Origin: Amphibacillus sediminis NBRC 103570
GTDB lineage: Bacteria; Bacillota; Bacilli; Bacillales; Amphibacillaceae
Direction: 5' to 3'
DNA: 64,000 nucleotides
NCBI RefSeq assembly: GCF_001552275.1
Contig: NZ_BCQW01000004.1
Location: 122,318-186,317 of the forward strand
Shown: in pieces, positions 56,130 to 64,000 of the stretch
Numbering within the stretch: position 1 is the stretch's first letter
How the letters are laid out: the number at the start of each line of letters is the position of its first letter
Translations under genes and position numbers: made by a program
Notes under the pieces: model-generated
Database searches by the model: none
The model's input: only the letters and a program-made list of their open reading frames with translations
What the model was told of the DNA's origin: nothing

Positions 56130-56986
56130 TGGAGATCAAGCGTTATTTTCAGGTTGAATATGGGGTAGTAAGTAATTATTTACCCCATATTCTGTCATCT
56201 GAGTTGAAAGGTAAAATTCATAGTGTTTTTAACACGAGTTTTAATATTGAATTTAACCATTCACTCATCCATTTAGGGGCATTGGGCACTCCTCTTTCGG
56301 CTTTTGGGATTAATATACCTGCTCAAATACTAAACAAGTTGCTGGGTGATATTCAAGTAGGCGGCACGACAGAATGGATGAATGGGAAGCTCATGATTCA
56401 TACGCCTCATCTTATCTATCAGCTTAAATTAGATAAGATTGCTCAAATCGATTTAAGCATCAAGCCGATTCAAATTCAAAAAGAGTCCTTGGTTCATAAT
56501 GCGTTATTTCAAAAGATTGAACAGCTTGATTTTTTGAACAAATCTGATGTTATCTATTCTGATCAAGATTTAACAATCATTAACCAATTGATCAACGCCG
56601 CACCAACCAATAGGCACTTAATTAAAGACTCCATTCATTATTTTTTCGGAAGAGGAATCGGATTAACCCCAAGTGGAGACGACTTTATCTCAGGCTTGTT
56701 AATGGCTGAGGCTGCATTAACTCCAGATTCATATTGGAAGGATGAGTTAAACGAACACTTGAGCAAGCATTCAACAACAGATGTAAGTCGCCATTACCTT
56801 AATTGTTTAATCGCAGGTTACGTCAGTGAACATTTCAAGCAATTATTAATTAATTTGAATCAGGCAGTCGAAAGCACAAAGGCGGAGAGACTTGTTAAGG
56901 ATGTTACAAATTATGGTCATACATCAGGGTATGACACATTGTTTGGTTTATATGTGGCATTAAAACAAAAATATTGGAGGAAATAA
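56129..56986 (+). CDS. DUF2877 protein, YlbF-like third OXTCase subunit
   Basis: The protein has 285 residues of the DUF2877 family, with the typical phrases GRGIGLTPSGDDFISGLL (about 174-191), STTDVSRHYL and GHTSGYDTLFGLYVAL at the end. These match YlbF, the third component needed with FdrA and YlbE for oxamate carbamoyltransferase activity in E. coli. Its ATG shares one base with the stop of the fusion gene (TAATG), so the two are translated in step and probably form one complex. The individual catalytic role of this subunit is not established. Confidence 0.83.
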   Translation: MEIKRYFQVEYGVVSNYLPHILSSELKGKIHSVFNTSFNIEFNHSLIHLGALGTPLSAFGINIPAQILNKLLGDIQVGGTTEWMNGKLMIHTPHLIYQLKLDKIAQIDLSIKPIQIQKESLVHNALFQKIEQLDFLNKSDVIYSDQDLTIINQLINAAPTNRHLIKDSIHYFFGRGIGLTPSGDDFISGLLMAEAALTPDSYWKDELNEHLSKHSTTDVSRHYLNCLIAGYVSEHFKQLLINLNQAVESTKAERLVKDVTNYGHTSGYDTLFGLYVALKQKYWRK

Positions 56987-56988
56987 CC

Positions 56989-58257
56989 ATGGAAAGTACA
57001 GTAAATAAGCATCGAGCTGTCGAAGTCTCAGATAGGTACTGGTGGAAGGTTGTTATCTTATTCACCATTGGTTGGGCGATTATGTATGCTGATCGTACCA
57101 TATTAAATCCTGTTCAAAATATTATTGGTGAACAATTCGGGATAAGTAATTCCCAAATTGGATTAATTAACAGTATTTTCTTCCTGACTTATGCCATCAC
57201 ACAGATCCCTGGAGGGGTGGTAGGTGATAAGTATGGGAGAAAGATGATTATTTCTGTTGGCTTTATTCTATTCGGAATAACAACAGGTTTAACGGGTATT
57301 GCAGGTAGCTTTGGTATTTTTATGATTTATCGTGCGATAACTGGTATCGGAGAAGGCTTCTACTATGGTCCACAATATGCTTTATCTACAGAAGCTATCC
57401 CAACAAAAAGTTTAACTTTAGGTACAGCTATTATTAATAGTGGGATGGCGCTTGGTATATCTGGAGGATATTTATTATCCAGTTATTTAGTGCTAGAAAG
57501 AGGCGGGAGCTGGAGCCAACCCTTTTATGTTATGGCAGTGGTCACTATTGTTGTCGGGATTTTATTCTATGTCATGCTTCATGAGAAAGTGATTCGACCT
57601 GAAGATCGCAAAGCCGCACAAGCTGCCAACGCTAATCAAGACACAGATACACCAAAAGAGAAAGTAAAGCTTTCGACAATTTTTAAAAATAAAAATCTAC
57701 TATTCATTTTCATCATGTGCTTCTGTTCTCTATACGGCTTTTTCGTTGTAACAACCTGGTTACCACAATTTTTACAGGTCGAGCGTGGCTATGCTGGGGC
57801 TGAAGTAGGTTTTATTTCTTCATTAGTTCCATGGGCTTCAATACCTGGAGCGATCCTTTTCGCTAGATTATCTGACAAACTAAAAAAAGCAAAATTACTG
57901 ATTTTTATTTTAGTACCACTTGCAGCTATTTCTATTATTGCTGTTGCGAATGTACAAAGTCATACCGCTTTAGTTATTGCGCTCGTTTGCTATGGATTAT
58001 TCGGCAAGTTAGCTTTAGACCCAATAATGGTTGCGTTTGTTACCAAACACGCACCAAAAGTTTCCTTAGCTACAGCATTAAGTGCTTACAACTTTGTTGG
58101 AATGAGTAGCTCGATTTTATCTCCTTATTTCACTGGTTGGTTCGTTGATGCGATAGGTTCAATGGAAATTAGTTTCTATATTTCTGGTGCCCTTTTAATT
58201 GTCGGGTTAGTCTTTATCGCGTTTACTAAAGAAAATCCTGAACCAGAAAAAGCATAA
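56989..58257 (+). CDS. MFS transporter (anion:cation symporter type)
   Basis: A 422-residue, 12-helix major facilitator. Motif A is GGVVGDKYGRKM (about 73-84). Layout and wording (ADRTILNPVQNIIGEQFGIS) resemble the ACS group that imports organic acids such as hexuronates and galactonate. ATG 56989 is preferred, as GGAGG lies 9 bases before it; an upstream TTG (56974) is less likely. It lies 2 bases after the DUF2877 stop. The substrate is probably the carbamoylated acid used by the neighbouring enzymes, for example oxalurate or allantoate; that is inferred. Confidence 0.82.
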   Translation: MESTVNKHRAVEVSDRYWWKVVILFTIGWAIMYADRTILNPVQNIIGEQFGISNSQIGLINSIFFLTYAITQIPGGVVGDKYGRKMIISVGFILFGITTGLTGIAGSFGIFMIYRAITGIGEGFYYGPQYALSTEAIPTKSLTLGTAIINSGMALGISGGYLLSSYLVLERGGSWSQPFYVMAVVTIVVGILFYVMLHEKVIRPEDRKAAQAANANQDTDTPKEKVKLSTIFKNKNLLFIFIMCFCSLYGFFVVTTWLPQFLQVERGYAGAEVGFISSLVPWASIPGAILFARLSDKLKKAKLLIFILVPLAAISIIAVANVQSHTALVIALVCYGLFGKLALDPIMVAFVTKHAPKVSLATALSAYNFVGMSSSILSPYFTGWFVDAIGSMEISFYISGALLIVGLVFIAFTKENPEPEKA

Positions 58258-58296
58258 TCATTTTACAAATTAATCATAAACATAAAGGAGTTCAAG

Positions 58297-59247
58297 ATGG
58301 GAAAAAGAATTGTCGTTGCATTAGGCGGAAATGCTATCTTAACAGATGATCCAACTGCACAAGGTCAACAAAAAGTGCTAAAGGATACAGCTGAAAAGTT
58401 AGTTAGTTTAGTAGAACAAGGACATCAGCTTGTGATTACTCACGGTAATGGTCCACAAGTAGGAAATTTATTAAATCAGCAACTAGCAGCTGATTCTGAA
58501 AAAAATCCGGCATTGCCATTAGATACATGTGTCGCTATGACGCAGGGGAGTATTGGTTATTGGCTCCAGCATGCTATGAATGAGGCTTTAAAAAGCAAAC
58601 AAATTGCGAAGCAGTCTGTTTCGCTTGTTACTCAATGCTTAGTCAACAAAAATGATCCAGCATTTGAAAATCCAACGAAACCTGTCGGACCTTTCTTAAC
58701 TAAAGAAGAAGCCATGGCTGCAAGTGAAAAGGATGGCGCGAATTATAAAGAGGACGCAGGTAGAGGATGGCGGAAAGTCGTAGCATCGCCAAAGCCTGTT
58801 GAAATTATCGAATATCCGATGGTAGAATATCTTATCGAAAATGATTTCATTACAATTTCTGCGGGCGGCGGGGGTATACCTGTTGTGGCAACTGAAAATG
58901 GTATTGAAGGTGTTGAAGCTGTTATAGATAAGGATTTTGCCGCAGCAAAGTTGGCTGAAATGGTTAAGGCAGATTATTTTATTATTTTAACAGGTGTAGA
59001 TAACGTCTATATTAATTTTGGTAAAGAAAATCAACAAAAATTAGAGGATGTAAGTTTAGCAGAATTAAGAGAATACATTGATCAAGGTCAATTTGCATCA
59101 GGAAGTATGTTGCCAAAAGTTGAGGCGGTTATTCAATTTTTAGAAAATAGTCCAGCTTCTAAGGCGATGATTAGTTCATTAGAGAACTTGGAAAATTTAA
59201 AAGATGGCTTAATTGGAACCGTAATATCCAATTACCACTCTCTTTAA
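58297..59247 (+). CDS. arcC: Carbamate kinase
   Basis: A 316-residue amino-acid-kinase-fold enzyme with the carbamate kinase landmarks [39 protein letters not shown] and the nucleotide loop near VDNVY. It converts carbamoyl phosphate plus ADP to ATP, CO2 and ammonia. It ends the enzyme block of the operon, 39 bases after the MFS gene, behind AAAGGAG. In E. coli the cognate gene ybcF also follows fdrA-ylbE-ylbF. ArcC of arginine deiminase clusters is homologous, but no arcABD gene is present. Confidence 0.92.
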   Translation: MGKRIVVALGGNAILTDDPTAQGQQKVLKDTAEKLVSLVEQGHQLVITHGNGPQVGNLLNQQLAADSEKNPALPLDTCVAMTQGSIGYWLQHAMNEALKSKQIAKQSVSLVTQCLVNKNDPAFENPTKPVGPFLTKEEAMAASEKDGANYKEDAGRGWRKVVASPKPVEIIEYPMVEYLIENDFITISAGGGGIPVVATENGIEGVEAVIDKDFAAAKLAEMVKADYFIILTGVDNVYINFGKENQQKLEDVSLAELREYIDQGQFASGSMLPKVEAVIQFLENSPASKAMISSLENLENLKDGLIGTVISNYHSL

Positions 59248-59318
59248 TATTCCGTCAATCTAGTAAGCTTAATCATTATTAATGGTCATACTTACAGGAC
59301 TAAAAAAGATCTAAATTT

Positions 59319-59351
59319 AGGACTGGAGCATATCATCTCTAGTCCTATTTT
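59319..59351 (+). terminator. Terminator of the FdrA-YlbE operon
   Basis: AGGACTGGAG (59319-59328) pairs with CTCTAGTCCT (59337-59346) with one mismatch and runs into ATTTTTG. Confidence 0.8.
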
Positions 59352-59416
59352 TGATCATAGTGTTGTTGCATAAAATAATTTGTAGCAGTCAATTAAGAAA
59401 ACGGACATGGAGTTTA

Positions 59417-59474
59417 TTTTCCATCAGAAGAAACGGAAGCCAGCATGATGGGTTGCTGTTTCTCCTGATGGAAA
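59417..59474. repeat. Imperfect long inverted repeat before the symporter gene
   Basis: TTTCCATCAGAAGAAACGG (59417-59435) has its near reverse complement at about 59455-59474 (CTGTTTTCTCCTGATGGAAA), with one bulge and a few mismatches. It may be a worn-out small mobile element or an RNA hairpin. The rest of 59352-59627 holds no supported gene. Confidence 0.5.
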
Positions 59475-59627
59475 CACCACACTTAAGTGTGATAGATAAG
59501 CTCCTCATCCGGCGGATTGGAAGAATAAATTTACTAACAATGTTAGCAATTTTAGAACAAATAAATATCTGACCATGCCCAATCCGTACATATTGTCCCA
59601 GTACCTCCAATAGATAAGGAGAGATAC

Positions 59628-60854
59628 GTGTTGAAAACAATAAAATCAGTAAATTTAACCACTCAAATTATTATAGCGACAATTTTGGGAGTGTTATTCG
59701 GCCTGTTATTCCAAGAACAAATGACTTCATTTGATCTAATTGGATCCATATTTCTTAGACTAATTCAAATGTCAATAGTGATACTAGTAATGGGACAAAT
59801 TATTGAAGCGGTAGGTCAATTAAACCCTAAACAATTAGGAAAATTAGGAGTCAAAACCTTTATTGTATTCATAGGTACATCCATCTTAGCTGCTTTGTTC
59901 GGAGTTTTAATGGGCTTGATCTTTAAGCCTGGATCTGGAGTTGATTCTACTCTAATCGTGGATGGTACAATACCGGAAGCGAGTACAAGTACATTTAAAG
60001 ATACATTACTAGGTTTTTTTCCAAACAATATTATTCAATCTATGGCTGAAGGCAGTATCATTCAGGTCATCGTTTTTGCCGTTTTATTTGGTCTAGCGAT
60101 AAGCTATGTGAGATTAGAGGACCCGGCTAATCAAATTTTACAAGTAACAGTCAATTTCAACGCAATTGTTATTAAGCTTATCTCTATTATAATGAAGGTT
60201 GCACCAATTGGGATCTTCTTCATTCTTGCGTCAACTGTAGCAGATTTAGGCGTTACAATATTATTACCTCTATTAAAGTATTTATTAATCTATGCCCTTG
60301 GAACCTTTATCTTCTTAGTGGGCTGGTTAATTGTTTCGTCTATTTATTGTCGGATTAGCATGGTTAAATTGATTAAAAAGATGTCACCTATGTCGATCAT
60401 GGCAGTTACGACCACATCATCGGCTATTACTTTGCCGGTAACGCTCAGGGATTCGATCGAAAAACTAGGTATTAGTGAAAGAATTGCTAAACTTGTCGTT
60501 CCACTTGGAATGACTTTAAATAGTAATGGTGCTGCTATGCATATGGCAATTACTATAATTACCATTTCACAAATTTTTGGCTATGCCTATTCATTTAGTG
60601 AGTATATCTACATCGCTGTTTTAGCCACATTGGCTTCACTAGCTAATGCAGTTGTACCTGGAGCTGGTTTGGTGTCATTGTCTATCGTCGTTCCTCAAAT
60701 GGGCTTACCTGCTGAAAGCATTTTATTATTTGCTGGGGTTGAATGGTTTGTTGGTATGCTTCGAACGGTATTAAATGTAGATTCAGATGCCTTATCAGCG
60801 TTAATGATAGCAAAGAGTGAAAATGAACTAGACAATCAAAAATATAACACATAA
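59628..60854 (+). CDS. Dicarboxylate/amino acid:cation symporter (DAACS family)
   Basis: A 408-residue symporter with about eight helices and the two re-entrant loops of the family: a serine-rich TTTSSAITLPVTL and a LNSNGAAMHMA version of the NMDGT motif. Relatives import glutamate, aspartate, serine or C4-dicarboxylates with Na+ or H+. The start is GTG 59628 (or TTG 59631) behind AAGGAG. It lies 380 bases after the carbamate kinase gene beyond a terminator, so it has its own promoter. It could export or import the product acid of the cluster; this is a guess. Confidence 0.82.
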   Translation: MLKTIKSVNLTTQIIIATILGVLFGLLFQEQMTSFDLIGSIFLRLIQMSIVILVMGQIIEAVGQLNPKQLGKLGVKTFIVFIGTSILAALFGVLMGLIFKPGSGVDSTLIVDGTIPEASTSTFKDTLLGFFPNNIIQSMAEGSIIQVIVFAVLFGLAISYVRLEDPANQILQVTVNFNAIVIKLISIIMKVAPIGIFFILASTVADLGVTILLPLLKYLLIYALGTFIFLVGWLIVSSIYCRISMVKLIKKMSPMSIMAVTTTSSAITLPVTLRDSIEKLGISERIAKLVVPLGMTLNSNGAAMHMAITIITISQIFGYAYSFSEYIYIAVLATLASLANAVVPGAGLVSLSIVVPQMGLPAESILLFAGVEWFVGMLRTVLNVDSDALSALMIAKSENELDNQKYNT

Positions 60855-60885
60855 AGGGAAGGCTTATTAGGAAAGCCTTTGTTCG

Positions 60886-60915
60886 CCTCGCTTCTATATT
60901 AGAAGCGAGGTTTTT
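60886..60915 (+). terminator. Terminator of the symporter gene
   Basis: CCTCGCTTCT (60886-60895) and AGAAGCGAGG (60901-60910) pair perfectly around ATATT, with a T-run at 60911-60915. A weaker hairpin (AAGGCTT with AAGCCTT) lies just before at 60859-60880. Confidence 0.92.
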
Positions 60916-61033
60916 AGTTATGACCATATCAATGAACTGTTGCACAATCAACGTTTACCTAAAACAGAGTTTTTTTAAAAGAGCATGGGAGAATCTATGA
61001 ATGTAGACGTGATCAGTGATCGTTCAGCAGCTG

Positions 61034-61999
61034 CTACTGATTGTTTGGATTGAGATCTTTTGCTTCACTAACAAACGTATTACATAGTCCCCAGAGATCC
61101 AAGGTTACACCAGTGACCTCGTCATAAGCAGGATAAACATGAGAACCAAGAACTTGTTTAACTTGTTTAATAAAACCGGGATACTGTTTTGGTGCTGGTT
61201 GCATGATCTCTAGTTTATCGTTAAAAAGCTTTCCGGTTGTATTCCTGAAGTTCTCTGAGGTACAAATTTTAAAATATTTATCAGCCATATAAGCAGGGTC
61301 AGGAAAAAATAAGTTTTGTACCCGAGCAATAAGTCTCCACCAAGGTTTAATCTTGCGAAGGGTCCGTTTAGACATTTTGGCACCATTGATTTGTAAGGCG
61401 TTAACGTTAATGCCATCCTGCTTAAATGCTTCAGCCATTTTAAATGTTAGTAGAGTAAGTGCCATTTTGGATTGAGCATACATTTTATAAACACTAAAGC
61501 TATCTGGTATGTTATTAGTTAGCAAATGAGATAAATCTATTTTTGTTTTTGGATCAAGGAAATGTTTAATAATATTACTACCTGCATGCAGAATCCTTGG
61601 ATCCTCAGACTTTTTCAATTCATTATACAATAACGATGTCATCAAAAAGGGACCGAAGACATTAGTGGCAAATGTTAATTCTACCCCATCCTGGCTACGC
61701 CGGTATGGCTGACCATGATTAAAGTAAGCAGCATTATGAATGAGAATATCTAATTGATGGTAGCGACTACGAAATATAGAGCAAAACCTTTGAATAGATT
61801 CGGATGAGGAAACATCAAGCTCCATTAATTCGACAAGATGATTGTTGGTTATTTTGATAATTTCTGCTTGACATTTGCGGCTAATCTCGATATCACGACA
61901 AGCCATGATCACTTTATAGCCTTCTCTGGCGAACCTTAACGTAGCTGCTTTCCCAATACCAGAATTTGCACCTGTGATAATGACAATTTTATTTTTCAT
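61034..61999 (-). CDS. Short-chain dehydrogenase/reductase
   Basis: The 321 residues form a Rossmann-fold SDR with the cofactor loop TGANSGIG (about 9-16), IHNAA in place of NNAG, and a YAQSK active-site motif near residue 173. The extended C-terminus resembles retinol-dehydrogenase/WW-oxidoreductase-like SDRs. It reduces or oxidises an alcohol or carbonyl with NAD(P)H. It is the last gene of a tetR-led minus-strand operon, 15 bases after the serine hydrolase. The substrate is unknown. Confidence 0.85.
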   Translation of the reverse strand: MKNKIVIITGANSGIGKAATLRFAREGYKVIMACRDIEISRKCQAEIIKITNNHLVELMELDVSSSESIQRFCSIFRSRYHQLDILIHNAAYFNHGQPYRRSQDGVELTFATNVFGPFLMTSLLYNELKKSEDPRILHAGSNIIKHFLDPKTKIDLSHLLTNNIPDSFSVYKMYAQSKMALTLLTFKMAEAFKQDGINVNALQINGAKMSKRTLRKIKPWWRLIARVQNLFFPDPAYMADKYFKICTSENFRNTTGKLFNDKLEIMQPAPKQYPGFIKQVKQVLGSHVYPAYDEVTGVTLDLWGLCNTFVSEAKDLNPNNQ

Positions 62000-62014
62000 T
62001 TGAATTAGTCTCCT

Positions 62015-63079
62015 TTAACCTACTGATTTGATCACCTTAATCATCGCTTGAAATGCTGAGTTATGCCCTAACCCACTTGCCTGGTTGACTGTACCTGTGA
62101 AATATAAATCTTGCTTCGGATAGTAGAAGGCAAAGGCCCCTGATTGCCCCCAAAAACCGATAATTTCCTCAATCGGATTAAATGGAGCTAAAATACGAGG
62201 TACCCATAACTTTTCTAATCCGATCCCATAATACATTTGTGCGGGTCGATAAATGAAGTGCCATCGTTTTAAATGCTCAATTTCATCTTCCGGAAAAAGG
62301 TGACCATTAAAAAAGGCTTTAAGTAATATCATCGTATCCTTCGCTGTAGATACAATTCCTCCCTCAGGTGTAAACGAGTCACATGAAATAAATTTAGGAA
62401 TATGCAAAGGCTGAGACTTATAATAAAGAGGAACAGGTGTTGTATCGCTTTCATCAGCATAAATATAGGTGTTAGACAAATTTAATTCATCAAAAAGATA
62501 AGATTGAAAGCTTTCCCTTATGCTTTTACCTGTAATATTTTCGATAATTTTACCCAGCAGTTGATAGTTTGTGCCACAATAACTCGCTTTTTCTCCAGGT
62601 TTAAATTGAGGTTTCATTCTCTTTATACTTAAAAGCGTTCTCTCCAGTGGCCATGGTTCATCCTGACCTTGAAAAAGTGTCTTGGCTACGGCTTTATGAT
62701 TTGCTTGCTTTTGAAAAAAGTAGTCTGCAATACCAGAAGTGTTGGAAAGAAGATGTTCAATCGTAATATCATAGGAATAATCTATTCCATTTAATACGTG
62801 TAGTCCTTCCATCATGTCATTAGCTAGATATTTAGTGATCTTATCTTTTAGCTTTAAACGATTTTCTGTTTTAAGTTTCAGAATAATGGCTGTTACGAAC
62901 AGCTTTGTAACGCTAGTGATAAAATACTGATCATTTGTATGAAGATTACCTGCCGAACCAATCCAGGAGAAATGCTGTTTGCCCTGCTCGATACAAAAGA
63001 TGGCTCCAAAGTTATTTCTCCTTTTTATCATTTGTTGGACAGTCTGTTCAAGAAACAATGCGTTTAAGCTCTTTCCCAT
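62015..63079 (-). CDS. Serine hydrolase, beta-lactamase/PBP-like family
   Basis: A 354-residue class C beta-lactamase-like (beta-lactamase-related serine hydrolase) protein. The nucleophile lies in SVTK (TSVTKLFVTAII), and the second motif is YCGTNYQLLGKI. There is no signal peptide, so it probably acts in the cytosol as an esterase or peptidase rather than as a resistance enzyme. It lies 23 bases after the tetR gene and forms an operon with the SDR. The natural substrate is unknown. Confidence 0.82.
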   Translation of the reverse strand: MGKSLNALFLEQTVQQMIKRRNNFGAIFCIEQGKQHFSWIGSAGNLHTNDQYFITSVTKLFVTAIILKLKTENRLKLKDKITKYLANDMMEGLHVLNGIDYSYDITIEHLLSNTSGIADYFFQKQANHKAVAKTLFQGQDEPWPLERTLLSIKRMKPQFKPGEKASYCGTNYQLLGKIIENITGKSIRESFQSYLFDELNLSNTYIYADESDTTPVPLYYKSQPLHIPKFISCDSFTPEGGIVSTAKDTMILLKAFFNGHLFPEDEIEHLKRWHFIYRPAQMYYGIGLEKLWVPRILAPFNPIEEIIGFWGQSGAFAFYYPKQDLYFTGTVNQASGLGHNSAFQAMIKVIKSVG

Positions 63080-63102
63080 GCTGATTCCTCCTCTTCTATT
63101 TA

Positions 63103-63678
63103 TTAAGTATTTTCCTTACGAAGACGCGCTCCTAATACAATATCCTCTGCCACACTATCCGACAATTTAATCATTTGCTCCAATTCAAACGTTTCGGGAA
63201 GTAAGTTATTCGCTGCCATAAGTGTAAGACCAGTTTGAAACACTCTCATTTTTAATAGAATGGTCTGCAATTCTTCATCAGTGAAATCTTTAAGATCGGG
63301 ATCTTGTTTCATAAGGCCGACGAAGTCATTGCCCATTTCTTGGTTGTAATCCTGTAGATATCGATTTGGTTTCATGACAAAATCGCGCATTAACACAGGA
63401 TACTCTGTGGCCATTTTGAGGCTGGCAATGCCGATATCAGCAAAGGGATTTCCAGAATTTTGTTCTTGAATTAACTGTTTACTCCATTCAGCTATTTTTT
63501 TAATAACAGATTGTTTCAATTCATCAACGTCAGTGAAGTTGACATAGATTGGAGCACTTGAGCTACTTAAATGTTCGGCTACCTTTCTGATGGTGATATG
63601 ATCGAGCCCCTCTGTTTTGGCAATCTGGAAAGCAGATTCGATAATTTGTTCTTTAGAGAATTTCTTTTTCGGTGGCAT
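63103..63678 (-). CDS. TetR family transcriptional regulator
   Basis: The 191 residues start with a TetR helix-turn-helix (IIESAFQIAKTEGLDHITIRKVAEHL, about 10-50, with SSAPIYVNF). A C-terminal ligand-binding part with the TetR_C-like layout follows. It is the first gene of the operon with the serine hydrolase and the SDR. A perfect 56-bp palindrome sits directly upstream of its GGAGG site and is the obvious operator. Self-repression released by a small molecule is expected. Confidence 0.88.
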   Translation of the reverse strand: MPPKKKFSKEQIIESAFQIAKTEGLDHITIRKVAEHLSSSSAPIYVNFTDVDELKQSVIKKIAEWSKQLIQEQNSGNPFADIGIASLKMATEYPVLMRDFVMKPNRYLQDYNQEMGNDFVGLMKQDPDLKDFTDEELQTILLKMRVFQTGLTLMAANNLLPETFELEQMIKLSDSVAEDIVLGARLRKENT

Positions 63679-63694
63679 TAAAACCGTCCTCCTT

Positions 63695-63750
63695 AGATAA
63701 AATAAAATACGTTATATAACACTTGTTATATAACGTATTTTATTTTATCT
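63695..63750 (-). promoter_or_regulatory. Perfect 26-bp inverted repeat, likely TetR operator
   Basis: Arms at 63695-63720 and 63725-63750 are exact reverse complements around the spacer ACTT. The core is GTTATATAAC-ACTT-GTTATATAAC. It lies 17 bases before the tetR start, just upstream of the ribosome binding site. The outer arms are AT-rich (AGATAAAATAAAATAC type). An RNA crossing it would fold into a very stable hairpin. Confidence 0.82.
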
Positions 63751-64000
63751 TAATCTGTTTGTAAAGCCTTTTTTTATTTTTAGCGCTCTCAACTTGATAG
63801 CCGCTCGAGTTGCTAAGAAAATGAAGCTTAAATATAGGGAGAGGATCGTTGATATTTAAACAAAATAATAGTGAATATATCCTTTCTGGTTGAGGTGATG
63901 GTAGCTTTAAAAATGCGGCTCCCCTTTCATTGAAAGTAAAGCTTACCAGATTTTTAAATTAAACTTGAGTAGTTTACAGGATTTAAGGATCTTAATGTGT
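63751..64000. other. Right-edge intergenic DNA
   Basis: No supported gene or clear promoter was seen in these last 250 bases. The DNA is AT-rich and may lie upstream of a gene beyond the window. Confidence 0.4.

Overview
The window comes from a low-GC, Gram-positive member of the Bacillota, most likely Bacillaceae. The evidence is the AT-rich sequence, strong AGGAGG ribosome binding sites, sortase-anchored surface proteins, a TcyP-type cystine transporter and a VanR/VanS-like pair. Very acidic surface proteins would suit a salt-tolerant species such as Oceanobacillus or Virgibacillus relatives, but the genus is an inference. No rRNA, tRNA or CRISPR array was seen.

Bases 1-15.4 kb are a mosaic of mobile DNA. 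A prophage tail and lysis module (tail ORFs, GH18-type tail protein, holin, amidase) runs rightward. The amidase is cut in its C-terminal SPOR-like region: about 3.2 kb carrying a MATE exporter, an Rrf2 regulator and an IS200-like element lies between its two parts. Three serine-recombinase genes follow. The first has a frameshift in an A7 tract and the second lacks a catalytic domain. Next come a DUF1413 gene and vanR/vanS plus a penicillin-binding-type D,D-carboxypeptidase, with no vanHAX.

Bases 15.4-32 kb begin with a broken TnpB fused to a broken phosphotransferase. They continue with cystine transporter tcyP, a phosphonate-type ABC importer (phnDCEE, minus strand), and AraC and MerR regulators that both carry effector-binding domains. 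A three-gene operon has a biuret-hydrolase-like enzyme between two NCS2 (AzgA-like) permeases. An ArsR/AHSA1 pair, a DUF1801 protein and a small flavin reductase complete this part.

Bases 32-50 kb are rich in surface proteins and gene decay. There is an LPNTA-anchored Ig-like protein, the tail end of a second LPNTA protein, and a small decayed bacteriocin locus (C39 remnant, double-glycine peptide, small membrane proteins). WrbA, a CDP-alcohol phosphatidyltransferase, two acetyltransferases and a lipoprotein follow. A 2158-residue adhesin has eleven CnaB-like repeats at an exact 276-bp period and is followed by its own sortase. A structured repeat element occurs three times (37.6, 42.4 and 52.8 kb).

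Bases 50-61 kb hold the most interesting metabolic cluster. A PucR regulator, translationally coupled to an alpha/beta hydrolase, is divergent from a natural FdrA-YlbE fusion, a DUF2877 (YlbF-like) gene, an MFS transporter and carbamate kinase, with a DAACS symporter downstream. FdrA, YlbE and YlbF are the proteins linked to oxamate carbamoyltransferase in anaerobic allantoin use in E. coli. The cluster therefore probably imports a carbamoylated nitrogen compound, splits it to carbamoyl phosphate and makes ATP through carbamate kinase. The window ends with a minus-strand tetR, serine hydrolase and SDR operon behind a perfect palindrome with 26-bp arms.
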